34,000 bases of DNA from an uncultured Holdemanella sp. GTDB taxonomy: Bacteria; Bacillota_I; Bacilli_A; Erysipelotrichales; Erysipelotrichaceae. Every line of letters begins with the position of its first letter. Within the stretch, counting starts at the first letter, position 1. Where the stretch lies: assembly GCA_900754615.1 (NCBI GenBank), contig CAAEDN010000055.1, positions 1-34,000 on the forward strand, given 5' to 3'. A model generated the notes under the pieces. It saw only the letters and a program-made list of their open reading frames with translations, searched no databases and was not told the DNA's origin. Below, piece after piece: positions 15,689 through 24,430 of the stretch. Made by a program: the position numbers and the translations under genes.

Positions 15689-18600
15689 ATGAATTTTGAA
15701 ATTGAACATGATGCCTGCGGTATTGGTACCGTAGTCCAGATTGATGGAAAACAAAGTTATGACGTCGTCGATAAGGCGTTGCACATTGTCGAAAAACTAG
15801 AACATCGAGCTGGAAAAGATGCCAGTGGCAAGGTTGGTGATGGTGTTGGAATCTTACTTCAAATTAGCCATAATTTCTTTCATGCCACACTAAAAAAAGA
15901 AGGCACAAAGCTTTCTGAACATTATGGAATCGGTATGTTTTTCTTGCCTCGCAAAAAATTATTATTAAATCAACATAAAAAAATGTTTGAAAAATTTGTA
16001 GAACAAGAAGGATGCAAATTTATCACATGGCGAAAAGTTCCATGTAATGAGTCTATCTTAGGTCAAAAGGCCAAGGACTGTATGCCAAATATCTATCAGG
16101 CTTTTATTGAAAGGCCCGAAAAAATCAAAAGTGATGCCGAATTTGACAAAATTTTATATGTGATTCGTCGTGAATTTGAAAAAAGTTGTAAAGAAACTTA
16201 TGTGGCAAGCTTAAGCAGTCGTACTATTGTCTATAAAGGAATGTTTCTCGTATCGCAATTAAGAAACTTCTATCTAGATCTTCAAGATAAAAATTATAAA
16301 TCCGCCATAGCGATCGTACACTCACGTTTCTCTACAAATACCACACCATCTTGGCAAAGAGCCCATCCAAATCGTTTTATTGCGCACAATGGCGAAATCA
16401 ATACCATTCGTGCCAATGTCAACAAAATGTTAGCGCGTGAAGAAAGTATGCACTCTGAATTCTTAGATGACAACGCTAATAAGATTTTACCTATTATCAA
16501 TACTTCAGGATCCGATTCTGCCATGTTAGACAATGCCCTTGAATTTTTAGTTATGAATGGCATGCCACTTGAAAAAGCCATCATGATCCTTATTCCAGAA
16601 CCATGGAAACACCAAGATATGGACCAAAAGAAAAAGGATTTTTACCACTATTACGCTACAATGATGGAGCCATGGGATGGCCCAGCCGCCATTTTATTTA
16701 GTGATGGCGATAAAGTAGGCGCTGTCTTAGATCGTAATGGATTGCGTCCTTCTCGTTATTATCTAACAAGCGACAACATGTTGATTTTATCGAGTGAAGT
16801 CGGTGTCTTAGATTTAGATGAAACGAAGATCATCAAAAAATCTAGACTTGAACCTGGCAAGATGTTACTTGTGGATACAAAGAAAAAAGAATTGATTGAA
16901 GATTATGATTTAAAGAAAGAATATGCGAATTCAAATCCATATGGAGAATGGCTAGATACCTATCTATTGCACCTTAAAGACTTGCCAGCTCCCGATAAGA
17001 AAACCCACATCCACTCTCAACCAGAAAGAGATATTTTATATAAAGTCTTCGGATATACCTATGAAGATGTAAAAGACATCATTTTACCAATGGCACGCGT
17101 CAAGCTTGAACCAACAAGTGCGATGGGTACCGACATCCCTTTGGCAATTTATTCAAAAAATCACGTAAGTCTATTCCATTATTTTAAACAACTCTTCGCT
17201 CAAGTAACCAATCCACCAATTGATTCTTTACGTGAAGAAGTAGTTACAGATACAACTATCTATATTGGAAGTGATGGAAACTTATTAAAAGATCAATCTC
17301 ATAACTGTACAGTTTTAGAAGTCAATAATCCTATCTTAACATCTCGAGATATGGATAAGATTCGACAGTTAAACAAGCCAGGCTTTAAGAACGCTACGAT
17401 TTCTTTATTATTCTATCGCGGCACTTCTTTAAAAGAAGCTTTAGACAACCTATTTATTGAATGTGACAAAGCCTATAGAAATGGCGCAAACATCTTGATT
17501 CTTTCTGATAAAGGTGTTGACGAAGGGCATATGGCCATTCCAAGTCTATTAGCTGTATCTGCTTTGGAACAACATTTAGTTAAAACGAAAAAGAAAACGG
17601 ATGTATCGATTATCGTAGAAAGTGGTGAGCCAAGAGATGTTCACCAGTTCGCTACACTTTTAGGTTATGGTGCAACCGCTATTTATCCATATTTAGCGCA
17701 TGAATGCATTGAAGAAATGATTCAATTGAATATGTTAGATAAAGAAATCAATATTGCGATTGATGATTATAACGAAGCCATTTTAAAGGGTATTGTTAAG
17801 ATTGCCGCTAAAATGGGAATCTCTACCCTTCAATCTTATCAAGGCGCACAAATCTTTGAGGCCATTGGAATTTCTAAAGATGTCATCGATACATACTTCA
17901 CAAATACCATCAGTGAAGTGGAAGGCATCACTTTAGAAGATATCGAAAAAGATTTGATCTATCACCATGATCGTGCCTATGACCCATTAGGATTATCTTG
18001 TGATACAAGTTTAGATTCGATTGGTTTCCATAAACTAAGAAAAGGTGAAGGAAAAGAAGACCACTTGTATTCGCCTGAAACGATTGTGAAACTTCAAAGA
18101 GCGACCCAAAATAATGATTATGATTTGTTTAAAGAATATTCCAATGAATTAAATTCCAATGCACAAAAGCACCATTTAAGAAGTCAATTGCACTTCAAAA
18201 AAACACAAAAAAGCATTCCATTATGCGAAGTTGAAAGCGAATATGAAATTGTGAAACGCTTTAAAACAGGGGCTATGAGCTATGGTTCCATTTCTGAAGA
18301 AGCACATACATGCATGGCCATTGCGATGAATCGCTTGGGTGGTAAATCCAATTCGGGTGAAGGTGGAGAAAAACCAGAACGTTTAGGTACCGAAAAGAAC
18401 TCAGCGATTAAGCAGGTTGCCAGTGGCCGTTTTGGTGTCACAGAAGAATATTTAGTTAGTGCCAAGGAAATTCAAATCAAAATGGCACAAGGCGCAAAAC
18501 CCGGTGAAGGCGGACACTTACCAGGTAAGAAAGTCTATCCATGGATTGCCAAAACAAGATATTCTACACCAGGCGTCTCTTTGATTTCCCCTCCACCTCA

Positions 18601-20146
18601 TCACGACATTTATTCCATTGAAGACTTAGCTCAGTTGATCTACGACTTAAAAAATGCCAACCCACAAGCTCGAATCAGTGTAAAACTTGTTTCAGAAGCT
18701 GGTGTAGGTACGATTGCATCAGGTGTTGCCAAAGCCGGTGCTACTGTCGTCTTGATTTCAGGCTATGATGGTGGTACAGGAGCTGCCCCACAAAGCAGTA
18801 TTCACCATGCCGGTCTTCCATGGGAATTAGGTTTGGCACAAGCCCACCAAAACCTAGTTGAAAATGGTCTAAGAAGTCGTGTATTAATTGAAACCGATGG
18901 TAAATTAATGACGGGTAAAGATGTGGCAATTGCCTGCTTATTAGGTGCTGAAGAATTTGGTTTTGCGACTGCCCCATTAGTTACGATGGGATGTATGATG
19001 ATGCGTGTATGTAATTTAGATACTTGTCCATTTGGTGTGGCAACACAAAATCAGAAGTTAAGAAAACGTTTCAAAGGCAAACCAGAATATGTCATGAACT
19101 TCATGTTGTTTATTGCTCGTGAATTAAGAGAAATTATGGCAGAACTTGGTTATCATACAATCAATGAAATGGTGGGACATACAGATAATCTTGAAGTGGA
19201 TGAAGATGCGAATATGGATTATTCAAACATTTTGATGACGCCACATAACATTCATTATGAACCTAAAGATACGTATAACTTTGAATTAGAACAAACAGTT
19301 GATGTAAAAACATTATTGCCAAAATTTGAACCATACTTCAAATCAAAACAGCCACATACCGAAACAATCGATATTTCAAGTACCGATCGTACAGTCGGAA
19401 CCATTTTATCAAGTGAAGTCACGAAGCATTTCAATAACACATTAAAAGATGATACATATACCATTTATTGTAACGGTGGTGCTGGACAATCGTTTGGTGC
19501 CTTTGTACAAAAAGGAATCACTCTACACGTACATGGAGATGCGAATGACTACTTTGGCAAAGGTTTATCGGGTGGTAAATTAATTATTCAGCCGAAAAAG
19601 GAAGCAACATTTAAGCCAAATGAAAATGTCATTATTGGAAACGTTGCTCTATATGGAGCAACCAGTGGAGAAGCCTATATTCGTGGTATGGCTGGTGAAC
19701 GTTTTGCGGTTCGTAATTCCGGAGCTAAAGCCGTTGTCGAAGGCGTTGGAGATCATGGACTTGAATATATGACAGGTGGTACAGTTGTCATTTTAGGAAG
19801 AACCGGTAAAAACTTAGCTGCCGGTATGTCAGGTGGTATTGCGTATGTATATGATCCAAATCATGATTTATATATGCGTTTAAATAAGCAATTAGTCAAT
19901 ACATATGAGGTTACTGGTAAAGCGGATAAAGAAGTATTAGAAGAACTTTTAAATAAGCACTATACTTATACAGATTCAAATGTAGCGAAAAAGATCTTAT
20001 CGAACTTAGATGAAGAATTATCAAACTTTAAAAAGATTGTTCCTAAGGATTATGAAAAGATTACAACTTTGATTCAAGAATTAAAGGCAAAAGGCTATCA
20101 TGAAGATGAAGCCAGTCTTATGGCTTTTGAACAAGTGCACGCATAG
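15689..20146 (+). CDS. gltB: glutamate synthase large (alpha) subunit
   Basis: 1485 residues, full length for GltB. Class II glutaminase domain at about 10-400, with the nucleophile as Cys10 in HDACGIG, implying removal of a 9-residue propeptide. Then the central linker domain, the FMN-binding synthase barrel (about 800-1180) with the 3Fe-4S cluster cysteines C1102, C1108 and C1113 (C-x5-C-x4-C), and the C-terminal GXGXG beta-helix (about 1240-1430). With GltD it transfers the amide nitrogen of glutamine to 2-oxoglutarate, giving two glutamates. It completes the GS-GOGAT cycle with glnN upstream. The start ATG 15689 follows an AAGGG site and is 16 bases after asnB; gltD follows after 16 bases. 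No disruption seen. Confidence 0.97.
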   Translation: MNFEIEHDACGIGTVVQIDGKQSYDVVDKALHIVEKLEHRAGKDASGKVGDGVGILLQISHNFFHATLKKEGTKLSEHYGIGMFFLPRKKLLLNQHKKMFEKFVEQEGCKFITWRKVPCNESILGQKAKDCMPNIYQAFIERPEKIKSDAEFDKILYVIRREFEKSCKETYVASLSSRTIVYKGMFLVSQLRNFYLDLQDKNYKSAIAIVHSRFSTNTTPSWQRAHPNRFIAHNGEINTIRANVNKMLAREESMHSEFLDDNANKILPIINTSGSDSAMLDNALEFLVMNGMPLEKAIMILIPEPWKHQDMDQKKKDFYHYYATMMEPWDGPAAILFSDGDKVGAVLDRNGLRPSRYYLTSDNMLILSSEVGVLDLDETKIIKKSRLEPGKMLLVDTKKKELIEDYDLKKEYANSNPYGEWLDTYLLHLKDLPAPDKKTHIHSQPERDILYKVFGYTYEDVKDIILPMARVKLEPTSAMGTDIPLAIYSKNHVSLFHYFKQLFAQVTNPPIDSLREEVVTDTTIYIGSDGNLLKDQSHNCTVLEVNNPILTSRDMDKIRQLNKPGFKNATISLLFYRGTSLKEALDNLFIECDKAYRNGANILILSDKGVDEGHMAIPSLLAVSALEQHLVKTKKKTDVSIIVESGEPRDVHQFATLLGYGATAIYPYLAHECIEEMIQLNMLDKEINIAIDDYNEAILKGIVKIAAKMGISTLQSYQGAQIFEAIGISKDVIDTYFTNTISEVEGITLEDIEKDLIYHHDRAYDPLGLSCDTSLDSIGFHKLRKGEGKEDHLYSPETIVKLQRATQNNDYDLFKEYSNELNSNAQKHHLRSQLHFKKTQKSIPLCEVESEYEIVKRFKTGAMSYGSISEEAHTCMAIAMNRLGGKSNSGEGGEKPERLGTEKNSAIKQVASGRFGVTEEYLVSAKEIQIKMAQGAKPGEGGHLPGKKVYPWIAKTRYSTPGVSLISPPPHHDIYSIEDLAQLIYDLKNANPQARISVKLVSEAGVGTIASGVAKAGATVVLISGYDGGTGAAPQSSIHHAGLPWELGLAQAHQNLVENGLRSRVLIETDGKLMTGKDVAIACLLGAEEFGFATAPLVTMGCMMMRVCNLDTCPFGVATQNQKLRKRFKGKPEYVMNFMLFIARELREIMAELGYHTINEMVGHTDNLEVDEDANMDYSNILMTPHNIHYEPKDTYNFELEQTVDVKTLLPKFEPYFKSKQPHTETIDISSTDRTVGTILSSEVTKHFNNTLKDDTYTIYCNGGAGQSFGAFVQKGITLHVHGDANDYFGKGLSGGKLIIQPKKEATFKPNENVIIGNVALYGATSGEAYIRGMAGERFAVRNSGAKAVVEGVGDHGLEYMTGGTVVILGRTGKNLAAGMSGGIAYVYDPNHDLYMRLNKQLVNTYEVTGKADKEVLEELLNKHYTYTDSNVAKKILSNLDEELSNFKKIVPKDYEKITTLIQELKAKGYHEDEASLMAFEQVHA

Positions 20147-20162
20147 GAAAGGATGAAGAATT

Positions 20163-21617
20163 ATGGGTAAACCAACAGGATTTTTAGATTATAAACGACA
20201 AGAGAACAAAGCCATTGAGCCTTTGACTCGAATCCCAAATTTTAATGAATTTCATCCTTTTTTAGATGAAGAAACCAGACGCAAACAAGGTGCACGCTGC
20301 ATGAATTGTGGCGTTCCCTTTTGTCAGTCGGCTATTAAATTAAAAAATATGGTCACAGGCTGTCCCTTACACAATTTGATTCCCGAATGGAATGATGAAA
20401 TCTATAATGGCAATGATAAACGTGCTTTATCTAGATTATTGAAAACCAATCCATTCCCTGAATTTACAGGTCGTGTCTGTCCGGCTCTTTGTGAAAAGGC
20501 TTGTTTAAATGGATTGGATGGCGATTCTGTCACAATCAAGGAAAATGAATTATATACAATTGAAACAGCTTATAAAAACAATTGGATGACACCCTATGTA
20601 CCAACGGTTCGTTCGGATAAGAAGGTTGCGATTATTGGTTCAGGACCTGCAGGACTTGCCCTTGCACATGATTTAAATCGTCGTGGACATCATGTAACAG
20701 TCTTTGAAAAAGAAGATCGCATTGGTGGATTGTTGATGTATGGCATTCCCAATATGAAACTGGAAAAGAAATTCATTCAAAGACGTTTAAACATTCTTAA
20801 AGCAGAAGGAATTGACTTTAAAACCAATATCAATGTAGGAAAAGACATCACAAAAAAAGAATTAGAAAAAGAATTCGATGCGATTGTCTTTGCGACTGGA
20901 TCTAAAAAAGCCCGTGACTTAAATGTGAAGAATCGTGATTGTACAGGCATTTATTTTGCGGTAGATTATCTTACAAAGGCAACAAAGCATTTATTGGATA
21001 ACACCGATGATATTTCAGCCAAATACAAACATGTTGTGATTGTTGGTGGTGGTGATACAGGAAATGATTGTGTAGGTACAAGCATTCGTCAGGGTTGTGC
21101 AAGTGTTGTTCAAATTGAAATGATGCCTAAAGCCCCAGATGAAAGATTAGAAAGTAATCCGTGGCCTGAATGGCCTAAAATCTGTAAAACAGATTATGGT
21201 CAAGAAGAAGCCATTGCCGTATTTAAAAAGGATCCTCGTATTTATGAAACAACCGTTAAGGAGTGTATTTTAGATGAAAAGAAAAATCTAAAACAAATCA
21301 AAACAGTTAAGGTACAATTTAAAGATGGTAAGCTTGAAGAAGTCAAGGGTACAGAACAAATCTTAGATTGTGACTTATTATTGATTGCAGCGGGATTTAT
21401 TGGCATTGAGGATGAATTAAAGACCAAGTTCAAATTGGAAGTCACACCTAGAAATGTCATTGTGACAGAACCCGATTCCTATCATGTAAAAGATAAATAC
21501 TTTGCGGCTGGCGATTGTCATAGAGGACAGTCTTTAGTTGTCTGGGCTCTTCATGAAGGAAAAGAATGTGCTAAAGAAGTCGATACGTATTTAATGGGTT
21601 ACACAAATATGGAATAA
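20163..21617 (+). CDS. gltD: glutamate synthase small (beta) subunit
   Basis: 484 residues, matching the ~470-490-residue GltD family. The N-terminal cysteine-rich part has C46, C49, C54 and C67, then C106, C110 and C114, which ligate two 4Fe-4S clusters. The FAD-binding motif GSGPAG is at 159-164 (KVAIIGSGPAGLALA) and the pyridine-nucleotide motif GGGDTG at 295-300. It passes electrons from NAD(P)H to the FMN and 3Fe-4S cluster of GltB. It is co-oriented with gltB, 16 bases away, with AGGAAAGGATG-like ribosome binding sequence. No obvious terminator follows, so read-through into the protease gene is possible. Confidence 0.96.
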   Translation: MGKPTGFLDYKRQENKAIEPLTRIPNFNEFHPFLDEETRRKQGARCMNCGVPFCQSAIKLKNMVTGCPLHNLIPEWNDEIYNGNDKRALSRLLKTNPFPEFTGRVCPALCEKACLNGLDGDSVTIKENELYTIETAYKNNWMTPYVPTVRSDKKVAIIGSGPAGLALAHDLNRRGHHVTVFEKEDRIGGLLMYGIPNMKLEKKFIQRRLNILKAEGIDFKTNINVGKDITKKELEKEFDAIVFATGSKKARDLNVKNRDCTGIYFAVDYLTKATKHLLDNTDDISAKYKHVVIVGGGDTGNDCVGTSIRQGCASVVQIEMMPKAPDERLESNPWPEWPKICKTDYGQEEAIAVFKKDPRIYETTVKECILDEKKNLKQIKTVKVQFKDGKLEEVKGTEQILDCDLLLIAAGFIGIEDELKTKFKLEVTPRNVIVTEPDSYHVKDKYFAAGDCHRGQSLVVWALHEGKECAKEVDTYLMGYTNME

Positions 21618-21646
21618 TTTAAACTTGTTTTAAGGTTGTCGATATA

Positions 21647-21667
21647 TCCTTGTATTGTAAACAAGGA
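21647..21667 (+). promoter_or_regulatory. hairpin covering the htrA ribosome binding site
   Basis: TCCTTGT (21647-21653) can pair with ACAAGGA (21661-21667) around a 7-base loop. The 3' arm includes the first half of the AAGGAGG Shine-Dalgarno element (21663-21669), so folding would limit translation of the protease gene. It may be coincidental. Confidence 0.35.
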
Positions 21668-21678
21668 GGTATAAGGAC

Positions 21679-22674
21679 ATGAAACAAGAAATGCCAAGAA
21701 TTCCAAACTCTAATCATAAATTTTTTAAGAAAGGATCTAAACTTATTTTAAGTGCAGCCACTTTTGGTGTTGTGGCTGCCGGATCTTTTCAAGGCGTGAA
21801 TTATATTGTTGATAACTATAACAAGGAGAATACGACGGTACAAAGTACAAATGTTGTGAAGACTTCCAGTTCAACCACTTCAAATGTGAGTACGGTTGCT
21901 CAAAACTGCATGCCAAGTATTGTATCCATCACCAATGTATCCGTATCCGATGTACAAAATTATTTCAGTATGTATGGAAGAAACTCAAGAAGCAATCCAT
22001 TTACCCAACAAGAAAGTACAAGTGTTGGTAGTGGTGTTATTATTAATAATAAAAATGGTGAAATTGATATTTTGACAAACTACCACGTCATTGAAAATGC
22101 CAAGACCTTAACTTGTACATTAGTGGATAACTCAAATGTAGAAGCGACTGTAAAGGGCGTCGATGAAGATCGGGATTTAGCTGTCATTTCTATCAAGACA
22201 AGTGATTTAAGTTCAGATACATTAAAATCCATTGCGGTTGCGACAATTGGTGATAGTGACAAACTACAAGTCGGTGAACAAGTCGTTGCGATTGGTAATG
22301 CGTTAGGTTATGGACAGTCCGTCACAACGGGTATTGTATCTGCGACAAATCGTAGTGTTTCGACAAGCTCCGATACGAATACTTCACAATCTTATATTCA
22401 AACCGATGCTGCCATCAACCCAGGAAACTCGGGTGGTGCCCTACTGAATATGAGCGGTGAGCTTATTGGTATCAATTCCGCAAAATTAAGCGATACAGAT
22501 GTCGAAGGTATGGGATATGCGATTGCGATCAGTGATGTAAAGGATTCTATTAATACAATGCTTGAAGGAAAAGATGTAAGTGCATCCAGCAACACGCCTT
22601 CTGATTCTTATTATCAACAAAATAATGAAGATGAGGAAAACGATTCTACATTTCCATTCGATTTTTGGAACTAA
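21679..22674 (+). CDS. membrane-anchored HtrA-type serine protease without PDZ domain
   Basis: 331 residues. Residues 20-40 (LILSAATFGVVAAGSFQG region) form a signal anchor after a basic N terminus. A serine/threonine-rich linker precedes a trypsin-like protease domain with the full triad: His136 (LTNYHVIENA), Asp166 (DEDRDLAVI) and Ser251 (INPGNSGGALLN). It would act outside the membrane in protein quality control, as HtrA/DegP proteins do. Unlike typical HtrA, the chain ends about 40 residues after the protease core with an acidic, asparagine-rich tail (about residues 300-331) and no PDZ domain, so substrate selection or allosteric control must differ. Strong AAGGAGG ribosome binding site and its own downstream terminator. 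Confidence 0.88.
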   Translation: MKQEMPRIPNSNHKFFKKGSKLILSAATFGVVAAGSFQGVNYIVDNYNKENTTVQSTNVVKTSSSTTSNVSTVAQNCMPSIVSITNVSVSDVQNYFSMYGRNSRSNPFTQQESTSVGSGVIINNKNGEIDILTNYHVIENAKTLTCTLVDNSNVEATVKGVDEDRDLAVISIKTSDLSSDTLKSIAVATIGDSDKLQVGEQVVAIGNALGYGQSVTTGIVSATNRSVSTSSDTNTSQSYIQTDAAINPGNSGGALLNMSGELIGINSAKLSDTDVEGMGYAIAISDVKDSINTMLEGKDVSASSNTPSDSYYQQNNEDEENDSTFPFDFWN

Positions 22675-22703
22675 AACAGGGACTTGATTCCTGTTTTTTT
22701 TTA
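22673..22703 (+). terminator. intrinsic terminator after the htrA-like gene
   Basis: AAAACAGG, 9-base loop, CCTGTTTT followed by further Ts. Confidence 0.85.
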
Positions 22704-22727
22704 TTGTAGAATGTTTAAGATGTTTTT

Positions 22728-22755
22728 TTGTGGATATGGATCTAAGGACCATAAT
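22728..22755 (+). promoter_or_regulatory. probable promoter of the ECF S-component gene
   Basis: TTGTGG and CATAAT with a 16-base spacer, leaving a leader of about 60 bases before the ATG at 22825. No known riboswitch class was recognised in that leader. Confidence 0.45.
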
Positions 22756-22824
22756 CTATGTATGAAGGCATCCGTTTGATTAGTTACATCGTATTCTGTA
22801 AAAGAAACGAAAGTAGGAGGAAAT

Positions 22825-23460
22825 ATGAACAAATCAAAACTATCAGTACGCCAGATGTGCGTGTTGGCTTTGTTTTTAGCCATCGAAATCATCATGTATT
22901 TAACACCAATTGGATACTTACGTATTAACGCATTAAGTGTCACATTAATGCACGTGCCTGTAATTATCTTGGCTAGCACAATGGGACCTGCAGCAGGAGC
23001 TTTCTTAGGATTCGTATTTGGTTGTACTTCCGTAATTGGAGCTACAATGACACCTGGAATCACAAGCTTTGTCTTCTCCCCATTTATCACAGTTGGTGGT
23101 ATTTCTGGTAACTTCTTTAGTTTAGTTATAGCTTTAGTTCCCCGTATTTTATTAGGTGTTATCGCAGGCTATGTATTCCGTTTTGCGAAAAAATACGCAA
23201 AGAATACGCCAGTCGCTGCAGGTATTGCCGCAGCTGTTGCGACAGTATGCCACACAATCATGGTATTAGGATTGATCGTTATCTTATTCGGTCCTCAATA
23301 CTCTCAAGCTTTAGGTATTAGTCAAGCCGCATTGAATGGTGTTATGGCCGGTGTCATCGGAACAAATATGATTCCTGAAGTCATTGTAGCTGTTGTTTCA
23401 AATATGGCTTTAGCTACTGCATTAAGCTCAAGATACGTTGGAATTGCTCAACAAGCATAG
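22825..23460 (+). CDS. ECF transporter substrate-binding (S) component
   Basis: 211 residues, very hydrophobic, about six membrane segments (near 12-32, 40-60, 65-85, 93-118, 128-160 and 175-200). The opening MNKSKLSVRQMCVLALFLA and the segment LRINALSVTLMHVPVIILASTMGPAAGAFLGFVFG match small S components that bind a vitamin and dock on an EcfA1-A2-T energising module. The RIxALSVTLMHVPV region resembles the PF12822 group, which includes the pantothenate and other vitamin transporters, but specificity cannot be fixed from sequence alone. No ECF ATPase or T component is in the window, consistent with a shared module elsewhere. AGGAGG precedes the ATG. It is monocistronic, ending at the terminator at 23468. 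Confidence 0.85.
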   Translation: MNKSKLSVRQMCVLALFLAIEIIMYLTPIGYLRINALSVTLMHVPVIILASTMGPAAGAFLGFVFGCTSVIGATMTPGITSFVFSPFITVGGISGNFFSLVIALVPRILLGVIAGYVFRFAKKYAKNTPVAAGIAAAVATVCHTIMVLGLIVILFGPQYSQALGISQAALNGVMAGVIGTNMIPEVIVAVVSNMALATALSSRYVGIAQQA

Positions 23461-23467
23461 TATATGA

Positions 23468-23498
23468 ATAGTGTAACTTTGGTTGCACTATTTTTTTT
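23468..23498 (+). terminator. intrinsic terminator after the ECF S gene
   Basis: AGTGTAAC, TTTG loop, GTTGCACT (one G-U), extended by TA pairs and followed by eight Ts. Confidence 0.85.
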
Positions 23499-23528
23499 AA
23501 ATGGATTATAATAACTTGGGTGATAAAA

Positions 23529-24074
23529 ATGGATTTAAATTGGAAATTAAATAAAACAGAACATATTGTACAGGATGAATGGATCGACTTTCGTAAAGAG
23601 TCTTTTATTCTTCCAGACGGAAAGGAATTTACTCCCTTCTATAATTATTCAAGAAGAAACTTTGTGGTGATTATCGCAAGAACAAAAGATGATAAGTATA
23701 TAACCGTTCGTCAATTCAGACATGGCCTCAAGAAAGTGACTACTGAATTTTGTGCCGGTGGCATTGAAGGTGATGAAAAAGACAGTGCATTACTTGCAGC
23801 CAAACGTGAACTACAAGAAGAAACAGGCTATGTATCTAATGACTGGAAACATATATATACAATTCCTAGTAATCCTACTATAGCGGATAATTATGCGTAT
23901 TTATATTATGCCGATAATTGTGAAAAAGTATCCAATCAGCACTTAGATTCCACTGAATTTCTTGAAGTGAAAGAATATAGCGAGGATGAAATCAACAAAC
24001 TCATTAAAAACAATGAATTTGTCCAACCAATTCATTTAATGGGTTGGCTTATGGTTAAAAATGGCGTATTATAG
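23529..24074 (+). CDS. Nudix hydrolase, ADP-ribose pyrophosphatase type
   Basis: 181 residues from ATG 23529, preceded by GGGTGAT; the GTG at 23520 is a less likely start. The Nudix box is at about residues 77-101, ending in REL-QEE-TGY (93-101), with the Glu pair that binds magnesium. The spacing from the conserved glycine to REL is one residue longer than the standard box. The preceding VTVRQFRHG-type strand (ITVRQFRHGLKK) and N-terminal EDEWIDFRKESFILPDGK-like strands are typical of the ADP-ribose/sugar-nucleotide pyrophosphatase branch (NudF-like). It probably hydrolyses ADP-ribose or related nucleoside diphosphate derivatives. It is followed after 25 bases by the HU gene in the same orientation. 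Confidence 0.85.
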   Translation: MDLNWKLNKTEHIVQDEWIDFRKESFILPDGKEFTPFYNYSRRNFVVIIARTKDDKYITVRQFRHGLKKVTTEFCAGGIEGDEKDSALLAAKRELQEETGYVSNDWKHIYTIPSNPTIADNYAYLYYADNCEKVSNQHLDSTEFLEVKEYSEDEINKLIKNNEFVQPIHLMGWLMVKNGVL

Positions 24075-24099
24075 GGATGTAAAGGAGACATAAATAAAC

Positions 24100-24384
24100 A
24101 TGGAAAAATTAACTAAAAAGGATATCATTTCTAACATTGCCGAAGATTCTCATTTAACTAAAAAGGACATCACTGAAATCGTTGATTCAACATTAACTCA
24201 AGTCTTTGATGCATTAAGTGAAGGTAAAACCGTAGATCTTGCAGGATTTGGAAAATTTGAAATTACAGAAAGAAAAGCGAGAGAAGGGTTCAACCCTCTA
24301 ACTAAGGAAAAGATTCAAATCGAAGCTAGCAAATCTGTTAAGTTCAAAGTTGCCAAAGCATTAAAAGAAGCCGTTAATAAATAA
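24100..24384 (+). CDS. hup: HU family DNA-binding protein
   Basis: 94 residues, standard size for HU. The N-terminal LTKKDIISNIAEDSHLTKKDITEIVDS helices form the dimer body, and GKTVDLAGFGKFEITERKAREGFNPLTKEKIQIEAS covers the beta-arm region with the conserved GFG, the R-x-[AG]-R-x-[GF]-x-NP signature and the proline that intercalates at the arm tip. HU compacts the nucleoid and bends DNA. AAAGGAG lies upstream. A bidirectional terminator follows the stop. Confidence 0.95.
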   Translation: MEKLTKKDIISNIAEDSHLTKKDITEIVDSTLTQVFDALSEGKTVDLAGFGKFEITERKAREGFNPLTKEKIQIEASKSVKFKVAKALKEAVNK

Positions 24385-24393
24385 TATCAAAAC

Positions 24394-24419
24394 AAAAAGC
24401 ATCCCTAGAGATGCTTTTT
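24394..24419. terminator. bidirectional terminator between hup and the GGDEF gene
   Basis: AAAAAGCATC, loop CCTAGA, GATGCTTTTT: a perfect 10-bp stem with A and T tracts on the two sides. Confidence 0.9.
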
Positions 24420-24430
24420 CATTAGCTTCT

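Noticed and set aside
22756..22824. Riboswitch before the ECF S-component gene
   Set aside because: The leader is only about 60 bases and contains none of the conserved cores I know for vitamin, preQ1 or folate switches.
22701..23090. 129-codon ORF antisense to the ECF S gene and its leader
   Set aside because: It lies opposite a clearly conserved membrane-protein gene and lacks translation signals.
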